From: Drosophila persimilis
Lineage: Eukaryota; Arthropoda; Insecta; Diptera; Drosophilidae
Length of the DNA: 64,000 bases
Assembly (NCBI RefSeq): GCF_003286085.1
Contig: NW_020825289.1
Span: 9,238,001-9,302,000, forward strand
Direction of reading: 5' to 3'
Of this stretch, positions 1 to 11,935 are shown piece after piece (within the stretch, counting starts at the first letter, position 1; every line of letters starts with the position of its first letter). The translations under genes and the position numbers were made by a program. The notes beneath the pieces are model-generated. The model made no database searches. It saw only the letters and a list, made by a program, of their open reading frames with translations, and had not been told where the DNA came from.

Positions 1-3000
1 CAAAAATGCTGAAAGGCAAAACAAAGAAAGTCGATGCATGGAATACCCTCGAATACCCTCCATACATTTGAAATTCCAGCAACAATTTCGTTTCATTTTT
101 GGCAAACATTTCGGCTAGCTCTCAGTTTTTGAGGTTCACGTGAACAGCAAAAAATCAAAAGAGCAATTGCCATTTTTCGCTCTTACCTGAAGGGACAAAT
201 ACGAAGTCAAAAGGAATAAAGTATAAAACGCCTCTCTGGAAAAAAGGAAAAGGTGTATCCTTTTCAATCTCCCCCCGATTTTTGTCTCCTTTTAAACTAC
301 AGCATCGTTGAATTACGTGAAGAGATGTGAGATAGTTTACTCCTATTTTGGTCTACTATGTCTCACAGAAGGACTTTTTCAGGCACAGAAACAAAAGGAG
401 CATCAAAAATAAAGGAATAAGATGAAGGAGCACGAAAAGGAAAACCGGCCATAACCATCCACGTGGACACACCTCGTGTCGTGTTGCGGTCTTATGAAGT
501 GCCTTTATTAACTATGGGCCTGGGCCTGGGACTGGGAGTGGAGCGAGCCAACTTATGCCTCATAAGAATTTAACGCTTAAATGCTCAAATTGTCAATAAG
601 AAAGTTGGCACACCCCTCCAAGAGCAGCAGAAGGCGCAGGAGATGGAGAAGCTATCTGTCTGGCTAAGCCAACTTGCGAACATTTTATACCTCAACAGCG
701 GTCCAACTACCACTACCACTGCCACACACCCACACAATAAACGTCGACGGCAGTGTCCACGCGTTTTCATTAAGCCCAAGTTTTGGCAGGGCCTGGACGA
801 AGCCGGACAGGACAGGGCGAGGAGCAGCCATGGCAATCATTTTTTATGGAGGCATTCCGCGTGGAGCTGCGCGGGAAGCGCATCAAAAACCCATTTGGCT
901 GCCATTAACTTGATTGAGTCGAGCCGTGCGAGCCCCACAAAGTGGTTGCTTCTACGTTTTTTGTTTCTGTTTTTGTTTTTATTTTTTTTGGCCGGAACAA
1001 ATGAAAATTGATCATGCCCTGCTGTCGCTTCCATGTTTACAACTAATATTTCCGAGGTTTTCTCCGGTGATCCGATCACTGGAGTAACAACAGCAGCAGT
1101 AGGAGCGCAAGTCACGGCCATTAGTTGTCATTAGTGAGCGTTTTCCTAATTAAACTTTGTGCTGAAACTGCCGCCAATCAGTCATTAAAGGGTGTCATAG
1201 ACCACCCTCTTCCACGCCTCCATCATCGCTATCTTCACGTCCATTTGTCATCTGCCCCACGGCGACTACAATACAACGGTTGTTTGCTAATTAAGCGCCA
1301 AGCCCCAATGCCAATGCCAAGACTCCGGCCCACCCACAATCCTCCCCAATAAGCGTCGCATAGCAACCCTCCGGGGTTGACCAACATCCGGTGCAGGTGT
1401 AGATTCGGGCAGTCCTTCGCACCAATACATCCTGTTTGTGGTCCCAGTGGAGTTTGGCCTAGGCTCTTGATAGGATTTGAGATTGCCCATCGAAAGTTAG
1501 TACACGGTTCCCTTCACTTTCAGAGGTTTACGGGCTGTATGTAACAGGGAAAGAGCTTTAATCTTTATCTTAATTAAACACCTATTTCGCATTTAATTTT
1601 ACGTTAACATCCAGATATTTGATCGATTTTGATTTATTCAAGTTAAAGCCAGAAAATATTTATAATACTCGTATGTGAATACTTGTACTTGTACAAATAG
1701 GTCATTGTAATTGTGGTGACCTTGGGAAAATGAGGGCCATGGCTAGAGGCAATGAAGCATAGGCACGTTCCCTCTGATGTGGATCACGGGAATCTCTTCT
1801 GCTGCTGTGCTATTTACAATTTTCTTATCAATAAAAGGTCTACTTGCCTCGTATTAAAAATGCACAATTAATGTCATTTAAACAGGGTGTATGCGTTCTC
1901 AAAGGAACACAAACTCAGGAAACTTCTTCTTTGGGTCTAAAGTGCATTTCTCTGAATATTTTTCATAGCAGAGAAAAGTTTCTTAGATAGAAATTGCGGT
2001 TAAGCCAAGAATTCAGTGGAGTGGTGGCCGCCCATTGGAGATGTTGGAATAGTTTTGCAAGATTCGATTACAAATTCGTTCGAAAGTTTGGCCTTAGCTC
2101 AGCAGATGGGTGCGTATTCCATAATGCGGCTGCAGCTATCGGTAATAGGTGGAATCAATGTGTCACAAGGCACAAGCAGACTCTGCGACAGTTCGAGATC
2201 CAGAGACAGAGGCAGATCCAGAGACAGCTTGAGTCCTGGCAGGGCATTAAAGCCGTGCTGGCTTACACAGAGACATGGCAGGGCATAGAATAAATAAATG
2301 TGATTTGTCATTTTGCAAAACATAAAATGCTCGTAGTCGTAGTAGTTGGAGCTGCTGCCACTGCTCCTGCTGCTGCATTAAATTGCAGTCAAATGGCACG
2401 CTGTGTGCATCCCAAATGGCAGCCACGGGCACGGGCTTGCTACCATGTGGAGTGTATTTTGGCCAATGAAAGATGGCCAGAAGAGGAAGAGGGCAGAGAC
2501 ACTGCCAGTGGACAGGCATTAAATTATTCGACCGTGCAGGCAGACAGAGCTTGAGATACTTTTGTATGCAACACTAAGCAGACAATCCGAGTTCAAATAC
2601 TCGTACATGCTGCACGGACAGACATGTGACTTGTCATGTGACTTTTGCTCAGCTTGGCAAATGAATGCCAGATCAAATAAATGTTTGGACAGCGCTCCTG
2701 CAAGGTTAAGCAACAGCCTCCTCATCAGTGCCTGATTTGCAGCAAATCAGCATCGGCATCGGCATCAGCCAGTCGGCACGAGTTAAGCGCCATGTAAAAT
2801 TCATTTGACTGAGCACCAGGCAACGTGCCTCAGCGAAGCAGCGAAGGAAGAAAATCAGAAGTCGAAGCTTTAGATGCCCTTACCGATCGGTTTAGTGGGA
2901 ACTAAGTGATTTTTTAATGCATCCTTAAATATCCGTTAACCGTCAACCGCCTTTAACAGATTTGAGATACAGAATTTCCGGCTGGGACCATCTGGGAAAG

Positions 3001-3131
3001 GGTATCTGGCGGGAGTATAAATGCATGTTGAATGCCAAAAGAGAATTTGCCACCTGCCCGCGTCAGACAAGTCAGACACAAAGCAGAAAAGCAGATAGAG
3101 CGAGGCACAAATGTAGGGCCCTGACGGCGAA

Positions 3132-3305
3132 ATGAAAGTGTTCGATGAGTCTCGTCCCCTCCGCCATTGGACTTTCTACGACCCCACAGCGAGACACACT
3201 GATTCTGGGGTAAAGAACTCAGAGAGAGGAGTTTATACGGGACTCAATGCACTGGCGGCCACCGGAGGGCAGTCGGTGACGTCGCGCCACAGCAGTAAAT
3301 TATGA
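3132..3305 (+). CDS. Weak small-ORF candidate with an upstream TATA box
   Basis: 57 codons starting MKVFDESRPLRHWTFYDPTA and ending HSSKL, about 115 bp downstream of a plus-strand TATAAA at 3016-3021. A possible donor (GGG|GTAAAG) lies inside. No family is recognised. A different frame is open on the opposite strand. Confidence 0.15.
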   Translation: MKVFDESRPLRHWTFYDPTARHTDSGVKNSERGVYTGLNALAATGGQSVTSRHSSKL

Positions 3306-3708
3306 CGCCGTTTAATTTCATTGCCACGATCATCCCCGTCCCCGACCTGCTGGTAAGCTTCGTGATAGTCATATACAATTTCTACTTTGTCTGTAAGCCT
3401 AGAAATTGCATGTAAATTCAAAGAATTATCGGGCTTCACAAGCTCGGCTAATATGAATGGCCTATAGACATGGGGTGAAAGCAAATAATCCTTGACATTT
3501 TTTGCAGTGTAGCCCCAGAGCGCACACACACACACATCGGATCAAGGCCTCTCAGGCATGAGCCCCGGTCTTCGTTCTTTACTCCGCTCGGAGACATTGA
3601 CTTGGCTTAAAGCCGAAGCGTTAAAGTGCAAAAGATTTATGGAATTTATTTATGTCCCAGTTAAAAAGACAACAGCAGTGGACGAGGGGCTATCTTCGGG
3701 CCCATCAA

Positions 3709-3757
3709 CATCATCATCATCATCATCATCGTAGTCGTCGTCGTCGTCGGCGTCGGC
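3709..3757. repeat. CAT / GTC compound trinucleotide repeat
   Basis: A CAT run passes directly into CGTAGTCGTCGTCGTCGTCG and CGGCGTCGGCG. Confidence 0.9.
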
Positions 3758-5007
3758 GTTGTCCTCCTCATCAGATGCGCCATCACAATTTTCGTTGCGG
3801 CGGTGTGGACGTAAGCGGATTTGCGACAAAACTCATTCGCTACGCCCCTGTCGCTGCTGGCCACGGAACGGGATAGTGGCTGTGCTGTGCCGGGATCTTT
3901 CTTTTGGCCTGGCTCCGCTCGGTTGGACACGGCCAGTCGTCTCCGCTTGTTAGCAATGACAGCAAAGAGCGACGGGGCTAAATCCTGTTAAAATTTAGTG
4001 CAAAATAAGATAGAATGTTGGAGGCCGAACACCGAATGCTGCTCTTGCCACTTCCCTTGGTTCAGGTCCAGGTCCGAGCTAAAGAAAAGTAAATTATTCC
4101 TTCTTTATTTTCATGCATTGCTATACATACTACATACATACATACATATTTTTTCTGTGCTTTCATTTCGCTGTGTATTTCCCATGCTCTTCGTGCACTT
4201 TCACTGCTGGCAGCGGCAGTGGACATTGTTTCCATTCAAAATAAAATAAAATAAAATTCCTGCTGGCCATACACTCGTACAGAGGTTTTTTTTTTATATA
4301 TACAAAACTCGTTTATATTTCATTGTATTCCGCTGGCCCATAAATTGCCGCCAAAAGCTCCGAAAACAATAAAAATAAATGAACTTGAGTGAGTCCCTGC
4401 TTCTGGCCTTTCCACTTCCACTTCCTTCCATCCCCATGCTGTTTTCCAGACCAGCTGCAGTGGAAACTGAAAGGGAAAGCCCCCCTCAGTACCAAACTGA
4501 ACTCAGAACTGGAGTTGAAACTGGAAACGAGGCAATTTGATGATGATTATTTCTCGTACCACCAGAGCGACAACTTTTGCCGGCTATGGTTTATGTGTCG
4601 CCGGCTCTTACTCTTTTGGCTATTAGTATTTATTGTCCTGTCGGGCGCTAACCAAAATCTAATTCTAAATGATAAAGAAAATGCCCCATCATAGATTCTT
4701 GTATATCTTTATCATCAGCTCTGAGAGTGATATGTACAACAGGCTTAACGTTTAAAACCCCATTTTTGCTTCTAAAGTATTCTACGAGTATGCCAAAGTG
4801 GCCAGACATCGTTTCCTTCTTTCGAATCCAAGCCGAATGTGAGGTTTCCGTTATTGTAAAACATTTGTAAATTAGTTTTTATACCTCTGTTTTCTCTGCG
4901 GAAATTTTAAATCCCATTAAATCTCTATTTACATGAGTTTTCAATGCCAATTCTTTAAAAATTCTATAAGCCCTTTTTGCTTTCCTTTCTGTGTGCTGCT
5001 CAGAAAA

Positions 5008-5367
5008 TCAAAATAAAGTACATACTCGTATAAATGCGAATGTTGGGGGCGTAGGTGGTGCATGGGGCATGAGCTGGGATCTAACAAAAGCTGGGGCACC
5101 ATTCAAGCAAACATGAGCCGGACAACAATTGTGAATTGTATGATGCCCCAGAGGAGCCAAAAGAACAGGGATCTGGGGGAGGAAAAGGTTTGCTCTGCTC
5201 CTAAGTCCCAGCACGTGTTGGAGCTCTGGTTCGGCTCGTCCTGCTGCTGCGTGGAGCATACGATGCGTCTCAGCATCATCCGAGTCGCCCGAGTCGAGTA
5301 AACTTGCCACGTCTTCCAAGTCAGTCCCTGTGTTGCCTTCCGAAGGACACCTAAAAAGCAATAACAA
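5008..5367 (-). CDS. Weak candidate terminal exon
   Basis: A minus-strand frame preceded by a good acceptor-like sequence (TTGCTTTTTAG|GTGTCC, exon start about 5353). It begins with acidic, coding-like sequence: TDLEDVASLLDSGDSDDAET, then HRMLHAAAGRAEPELQHVLG. The later half looks less like protein. No partner exon was found, and the family is unknown. Confidence 0.2.
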   Translation of the reverse strand: MLLLFRCPSEGNTGTDLEDVASLLDSGDSDDAETHRMLHAAAGRAEPELQHVLGLRSRANLFLPQIPVLLAPLGHHTIHNCCPAHVCLNGAPAFVRSQLMPHAPPTPPTFAFIRVCTLF

Positions 5368-5701
5368 ATGGCGACAGTTAGTGTGCAGAATGCAGTTGTA
5401 TTTCACCCTTCTTGGCTTAACATTTCACTTTTCACTTGCACTCTCCCTCCGCCCCGCCCGGCTTTCACTTTACTCCATTTCGCACTTTTTATCGCTCCGA
5501 ATGTGGCACCCGATTCGGAGTATATTCATTTCTACATGTGTCGGCGACGTGTCCCTTGGCGTGCATTCATACGAATATTTTTGAAAGTCTTATAAACTTT
5601 AAGCTTCTTTCATTTGTTAGTAGAAAATAGTATTCTTTTTCCATTGAATTGAGGTGAAACAACTTGGATGGGGATGATTTTTTTGATTTTAATAAAAGCT
5701 A

Positions 5702-5910
5702 TTGATGATTCATTGACTCCATTTTAAAACCACTGGAAAAGGAAATATATTGTATATTTAAAATCTCCACTGCACGATATGCAATCCATTTTTAAAACTG
5801 TTTTAAGATTTTGATGATTCATTGATTCTGTGTTAAAACCATTGGAAATACAATATTTGTATATTTTAGTATCTCCGCTGCACTTAATAAATTCGGAAAT
5901 TAAATTGAGA
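5702..5910. repeat. Tandem duplication, about 109-bp unit
   Basis: TTGATGATTCATTGA..TTAAAACCA..TGGAAA..ATCTCC..CTGCAC at 5702 recurs at 5811 with scattered changes. Confidence 0.75.
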
Positions 5911-8900
5911 GATAGATGCAGTGAGGTATAATTGAAGCGATGGAAAGCAAACATGGTTTCCATCTCATGGATATTATAAGTACTTCCCCTTAGAATGGGA
6001 TGTAAATTAAAGGAAAATAGTAATTCACTTGGCCCTGGCTTAATTCATTCAAATTGAACAAGAGGGAGGGCATCAATATACTCGTAGTCCATGGAACGTG
6101 AGCTCTAGAGCTCCCTCAATCTCGGGCAGAGCCGAAGCTTGACAACTTAATTTCGAGAGCTAGAAAACAATTTGCATGGGCTGAGAAATGCCAGCTGGGG
6201 CCCACAAATAAATATTGAAACCGAAAAGGATTTCGTGGTAAGACAGAACTGGGCAGGGAAGCACAGGGGCAGTGCTTGAGAAAACAGGGAGGTCTGGTCG
6301 TTGGTCTTGGTCCCTGGGGGCACCAGTGTCGGTCTCATAATCTGATCCTAGTTATAAACTCCGGTGGGCTGGAGCTGGACGCAACCAAAGTCATTTATAT
6401 GTATTTGTGCTCCGGGAGTTTTGAATTTCGCAGCCGAGGCAAACAAATATAATCATTCATGGTTTTCAGAGCATGAATCACATGCAAATGGGGGCGGGGA
6501 TCGCTTTTGCCTGTGCAAATAGAATCATAAATCAGTATGAAAATATTATTTGATTTCCGTTTCTGCAGAGTTCCACAAAAGAACCTCAGTACCCGTGTCA
6601 GTGTCCGTGTCGGTGTCGGTGTCCGTGTCCGAAGTCTGAGACGTTGTCGGAAGCTACTAATTGGAGCATAAAGTACAAGAAACAAATGACAGAGCATTGT
6701 TCTTCAATGCGAGAGTAGGGATGCTCTTATCTATGCAGCTGGAGTGGGGCTGTAGCCCTATAATAGTAGACATGTCATCTGGTTCTGCTTTAGTAATGAT
6801 GGTACACCAGGGATACTGTTGTTCATTCGATTGAATTGCTAATGCGGGGAAATTGGAAATAAATTAAAAAACAATTTTGGGGTTACGAGTATCAGTAGTA
6901 CATCCAAACTATATTTGGTGTCTTCATTCTCGATACAAAATGTACATTTCCCTTACTTTTAATGATATATGGCAGCATATGCCACATCGTTCCCTGGAAC
7001 TGCTACCAGTGCCACCTAACCTAACCCTAACCCTCACCTAACCCCAACCAGTTCCCAACCACCTTGAGGAGGGAAAAATTAAATTTCATCTACCGAAAGA
7101 GTATTTAAGCCTCACCTCGTTCAAGGACAGGCGGATGTCATCCCTTTTTTTCAAAAACGTGAGAGAGAGAGAGAGAGCGGAAGGAAAATGTTGACATTGC
7201 GTCATGCGGACTGTGAATTATGAGTGGTTTTCCCTGGCTTAGACTTATATCATTGGCAGAACGAACAACAATGAGAGCTTCTGCTTCTCTCTCTCTCCCT
7301 CTCTCTATCTCTTTCTGGAGCTGCCCCACGCCCTTGGCTCCTTTTTTGCAATCAACTGAAGCTCACGCAGAGGCATGCAACAGCATCTGGGCATCGGCGC
7401 GTGCATTCAGTGCATAAATGTCGAGGCATCTTGTGACACACGAAATGAGTTTCGTTCTGTACGTTGTGGCACAGCAGTTGTGTGGCAGGCTGATCCTCCC
7501 ACAACCGCTGCTTAATATTTCCGCCTGCACACTTGCTTATTTATTATGCTTCCGCCACCACATTGGGCAGAGTTAGGCGAAGGGTGGGAAAGAGAGACAG
7601 AATTGGAGAATGGGAGAGACTCAGACGCATCAGCTTTGCTCTTGGCGCTATTATGCCACCAACTTAGGATGCCACATGTGGCACATGCGGCTGTTGTTGT
7701 CTGCCCTGACTGCCCTAATGCCCTCTCACTTGACTGCCACTGGAACTCCGACTGGGACTTGTCCTGCGCTCCCCTGCGCTCCTGCATCATGTTAAGTGCC
7801 TACACAGGATAATCTGCGAATCTCAAGTCAACGTTATTGTGTTCCATCCACTTCCCTTTGCAGGCTGTTTCCAGCATTTGCCAAGTCATGCTGTGCAGCC
7901 GAGTCCCCCGCCAGGCTTATCCCCATCGCCATTTTGTCCGCTGTTCTGCATTGCGCCGCTTTGCATTCTGCGGGGATTCCCCCATTCGGGCACCAGACGA
8001 GGCTCGCCTTAAGTAATTAGCATGTTGAACGCGAGTTGGAATGCCAAAGACAGAAAGCGAGGGGCAGGGACGGAGAGAGAGACAGCGAGGGAGAGAGCCC
8101 TCTTCCTGTGTCTGACAGCCACAGCAACGGGTGGCAAGGCTAGCAGCTTCTGCCCCTTGGTGCATGGCGTGGCATGGCATGGCATGGCCAATCAACCTCT
8201 GTATAGTAGAAGGAACGGCTCCCTGGGCGACTACTTTCAGTGTCTGCATATTGAAATCGAACGATAAACTTCTGATGTGTAGAGTATCGGCGGAGGCATG
8301 CACGCCACAGAAAGGCCTTGGTGCAACAGGACGCTGTTGCTGTTGCGGTACCACAGGTAGTTTCTCTTTTGTCCACGTGCTTCGCGCCGCTAATTATGTA
8401 CGTGACCCACATAGTGGGCCTGCCACACGTGGCAAAGCATGCCCTGTCTTCGGCTTCGGAGCGTGTCATTGACATCATTAAGCTCTTTTGCAGATTTGTC
8501 TGAATTTTCAATAGGATTACCTTACGGCAGGCGAAGTAGGACTGCTACCGCAATTCAATTGCCCGATTGCTGAGGCACATAAAATTCGCATCTCTAGGGA
8601 GGGGTTGCCCCCCATCGCCCATCACCCATCAACATTTCCCCGACCATACGTTTGATGTCATTGCTGATTCTGCGGTCGATGGATCGAAAGTGCTTACCGC
8701 GTCAACGTAAAAGCAGGTGTTGGAACAGAGTTAACAAGAAAATTGTTGTTGTTGCTCGTTTCGGCAGGTTAGAGGGTGAGGTGGCAAGTGGCAAGTGGGT
8801 GGTGTCGTTACTCGTACAATTCTCCATCAAACAGGGCAAACGCAGAGAACTTTTATGTTATTGAAAAACGAGCTGAAGCGAGGGGAAAGCAACCTTAGAG

Positions 8901-8990
8901 CTGAAAAATATCAAATGACATTTACTCGTCACAGGATGTGTATGAGTGTTTCTCCCGTCGCGACGGTGCGTTGGTCCGTCGTTTGCTTTT

Positions 8991-9025
8991 CATACCCTCT
9001 ACTCGTTCAGATGAAAGGGTATATG
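8991..9025. mobile_element. Possible end fragment of an INE-1-like element
   Basis: ATACCCTCTACTCG followed by AAAGGGTATAT resembles the self-complementary tip of INE-1-like elements (TATACCC..TACTC..GGGTATA). It lies 600 bp from copy A, but the DNA between does not clearly align with the element. Confidence 0.3.
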
Positions 9026-9628
9026 TGTACCTCAAGAGCTGTAGCAGTGCTATGTACCGAATTTATGTGCCGAATCTCTGCATATTATGTCCCTGCTAAT
9101 CAAAAAATCAACAATCAAACCTTTTGGATGGGCAATAGTGGGTATTTAATAGTCTTCTACTCGATCAGGTGCTTTACTAAGCATTTTTTAAATGGATCCG
9201 ATACCCACCTCAGAGTGCCAGAGTATGAGTGAGAGCGAGAGTGCGCGCACTTTAGAGACGAGACACACACATACATAGTTGCGTTTCATTGTGGCCTTTG
9301 TTCTGTGCTGAGCTGCTTGTCGCCAAGTGCGTTGATTAAATTTCGTTAAAATTGTCTGCGTGTTCGTATGTTTGTGTGTGTTTGGGTATCCTATTACACG
9401 AATTCGTATATTTTGAAAAGATTAAATGCCCCAGCGAGCAGCGCTTTGACAAGGTGTTGTACGTTGTTTGATTTTGTGTGAAAGGAGCTGCAGAGAAGTG
9501 TGTGGCAAGCAATTTCACATTATTACTGTATTACTATATTTGTTGTGGAATAGTCTGGCTTATCTCTCATCTTGCCTCAAATGTACATCTGTAAATTTTC
9601 AGCAGGAAAGCTGTTTTTAGCTAAAAAC

Positions 9629-10732
9629 GAGGGGGAACGTTGTGAGTTGCTGCGGACACCGCAACTCTAAGGTTATACCCGATACTAAGTCAGTATGGCT
9701 CTCCTCCGGCAGACGCCGCTAATATTTAACGACACGACAAAGAGTGCGTGCGAGAGAGACAGAAAATCAGTCTGAGCGTGACGTCGGGCGCTGCGTAGCC
9801 ACTGCAAATAGATTTGTTCCTTTTGGCTAAAAAAATGGTCTGATCTGATCCAGATTCAGCAATCTAATAGATATGGTCATTATCTATGATTCTGCGTTTT
9901 TAGTTTTCTCAAATCTGCAATATTGTGGATGCAACAGATTTTCGTCCTTTGTGGGGGCGGATGGGGGTGGGGCGAAATTCTGAGATATACGTTTTATAGT
10001 GACATCTTAAAGGAGTGTGTGCACCAAATTTGGTTACTCTAGCCTTAATAGTCTCTGAGATTTGTGGTTGCCTCAGATTTTCGTCCTTTGCGGGGGCGGA
10101 AGGGGGTGTGGCGAAATTTGGACAGGAAACGGTCAAGGTCCGATATCACAGGAGTGTGGATACCAAATTTGGTTGCTCTGGCTTTTATAGGTTCTGAGAT
10201 CCTTGAACTCATATTTTGCAATTGGCAAAACCGACCATGAAACCTGTGTGTTAGAGTGAGACAGAGCGAGAAAGAGTGAAATTGTTTTCGTGATTCTGGC
10301 TGTATTAATTATACGATCTGGTTCAGATTTTGCACTCTAGAAGATATAGTCATCTACTACGATTCTGCGTTTTTAGTTTTCTCGTATCGTCGAAATTGTG
10401 GATGCCACAGATTTTCGCCCTTTGTGGGGGCGGAAGTGGGCGGGGCAAAGTTTTGAAATATTTTTGGAGCAGTGACATATCACAGAAGTCTGGATCCAAA
10501 ACATCGTTGCTCTAGCTCTTATAGTCTTTGAGCATTAGGCGCTGAAGGGGACGGACAGACGGACAGACGGACGGACGGACAGACAGACAGGGCTCAATCG
10601 ACTCGGCTATTGATGCTGATCAAGAATATATATACTTTATAGGGTCGGAAACGATTCCTTCTGGACGTTACACACATCCACTTTTACCACAAATCTAATA
10701 TACCCCAATACTCATTTTGAGTATCGGGTATA
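9629..10732 (-). mobile_element. INE-1/DINE-1-like Helentron, copy A
   Basis: A non-coding element about 1.1 kb long. One end carries the paired motif GAGTATCGGGTATAA with its partner TACCCCAATACTCATTTTGA; next to it are a GACGGACGGACAGACAGA microsatellite and the INE-1 signature GATGCTGATCAAGAATATAT. The other end has a hairpin, GAGTTGC..GCAACTC, at 9644-9667 followed by GTTCCCCCTC on the minus strand. These are the hallmarks of INE-1/DINE-1 Helitron-like elements. It is inverted relative to copy B and has an extra internal repeat unit. Confidence 0.75.
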
Positions 10733-11065
10733 AAAAAAATGAAAAAAAAGCAAAAACCATTTTTTATTGAAGTGATGCTTAACATTTTTTTTTAACATTT
10801 TTATTACCTTATCTAGCTCTGCGGGATTATCCTCAGATGCGAATTTGTTTGACATGGTCGTACCAATCAAGAGTAGATAATTATTAGGCACTTCGTAGTC
10901 AAAGCAGCATTTCCCAATAAAAAATAAACATGGTTGAGAAACGGGGGAGGAGAAAAATAAGGAAAATAAAATACAATTAAAAAAAAACAGCGATCTTCTT
11001 CTGATTTCTGTTCGCCTGATATCCCAGATCAGAAATTCTCGTTTTGGACCATTTTGGGCGGCCAA
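10712..11065 (-). CDS. Weak coding candidate next to INE-1-like copy A
   Basis: A minus-strand frame whose middle (about 10800-10930) has protein-like content, including YEVPNNYLLLIGTTMSNKFA and EDNPAELDK, the latter followed by GTAATA that could act as a donor. The flanks are A/T homopolymer runs. I recognise no family. It may be a fragment of a mobile or duplicated gene, or chance. Confidence 0.15.
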   Translation of the reverse strand: MAAQNGPKREFLIWDIRRTEIRRRSLFFFNCILFSLFFSSPVSQPCLFFIGKCCFDYEVPNNYLLLIGTTMSNKFASEDNPAELDKVIKMLKKNVKHHFNKKWFLLFFHFFYTRYSK

Positions 11066-11170
11066 CGAAAATATGAAAAAAACGGAAAAATAAAATTAAA
11101 AGAAATTTAAAAAAACTAGCGACCTTCTGCTGTTTTCTGTTCGCCTGGTATCCCAGATCTAAAAATCGAA
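10989..11170. repeat. Diverged direct repeat, 129 bp apart
   Basis: AGCGATCTTCTTCTGATTTC..TTCGCCTGATATCCCAGATC at 10989 recurs at 11118 as AGCGACCTTCTGCTGTTTTC..TTCGCCTGGTATCCCAGATC, in A-rich DNA beside INE-1-like copy A. Confidence 0.75.
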
Positions 11171-11484
11171 AAATCTCGGTTTTGAGTGCCCCAAATGAAA
11201 AGTAGATGTTGTTGTAATTTTTTGTTTATGCGATGGCTTCCTGTAATTCGAATACGAACTTTGATCTGATGAAGTCCTTATCAAGGACGAAGGATCAAGG
11301 ATATTTTCTCTGGCCGTTCAATAAATTCCCGTAATTGAAAAATATCCTTGATCATTTGGTACTTTGAAACTCCACCAACCCCAGCCCGTCATATTTCCCC
11401 GGCTCTTCGAAATGTTGATTTTTCAATAGTTTTATTCATAAAAACTTAGCTAAGTATAGATAAAAACACAAGCGCACAAGATTT

Positions 11485-11935
11485 GTATCTATCTTGCTGT
11501 GGATGTTGTTTGATGGCCGCCAAAGCCCAGCCGGGAGCACATCCCTCGGAACTACCGAGAGGACGAGGAGCCACCGAGAAATCACCCGCTGCGTCCTCAG
11601 CGACGGCGACGGCGAGGGGACTGGAAAGGCGGAGAAAACAGCGTGGACGCTAGGAAGAGGGAGATGGCAGTGGTCGGACCCTATGGTCGGCCAGGATTAA
11701 GGCCACAGCTCGCTCGAATCTTGTCCCGAGGGGACGGCACGGCACGGCATCATGGCCCCGTGCGCAGGAGCCGGCGGGGTGTACGCGATGTCAGCCGGTC
11801 AGTCGACAGCCATCATCAGCGCACACTCGCACACTCATATAACCCAGAAGACCAGAAGGTTGAAGCCCCTGGTAAACGTCGCGGGCATATCGGTGTCCGC
11901 TGGCTACTGGAGGGGGCAGGGAGGAAGAGTTAAAT
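11485..11935. other. GC-rich island of unknown origin between the inverted INE-1-like copies
   Basis: About 450 bp rich in GCCGG, CGACGGCGACGGCGAGG and GGGACGGCACGGCACGG words inside very A/T-rich flanks. Two short plus-strand frames span it but resemble no known protein. It could be a mobile-element remnant or a foreign insertion. Confidence 0.4.

Larger units (their letters stand above)
1..8990. other. No confident gene
   Basis: A/T-rich with scattered microsatellites, one tandem duplication and two weak exon candidates (listed separately). No family-level protein match, RNA gene or complete promoter-to-terminator unit can be supported. Confidence 0.6.

Noticed and set aside
7014-7047. Telomere-like CTAACCCTAACCC sequence
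   Set aside because: Drosophila lacks telomerase-type telomere repeats; this is a short degenerate simple repeat.
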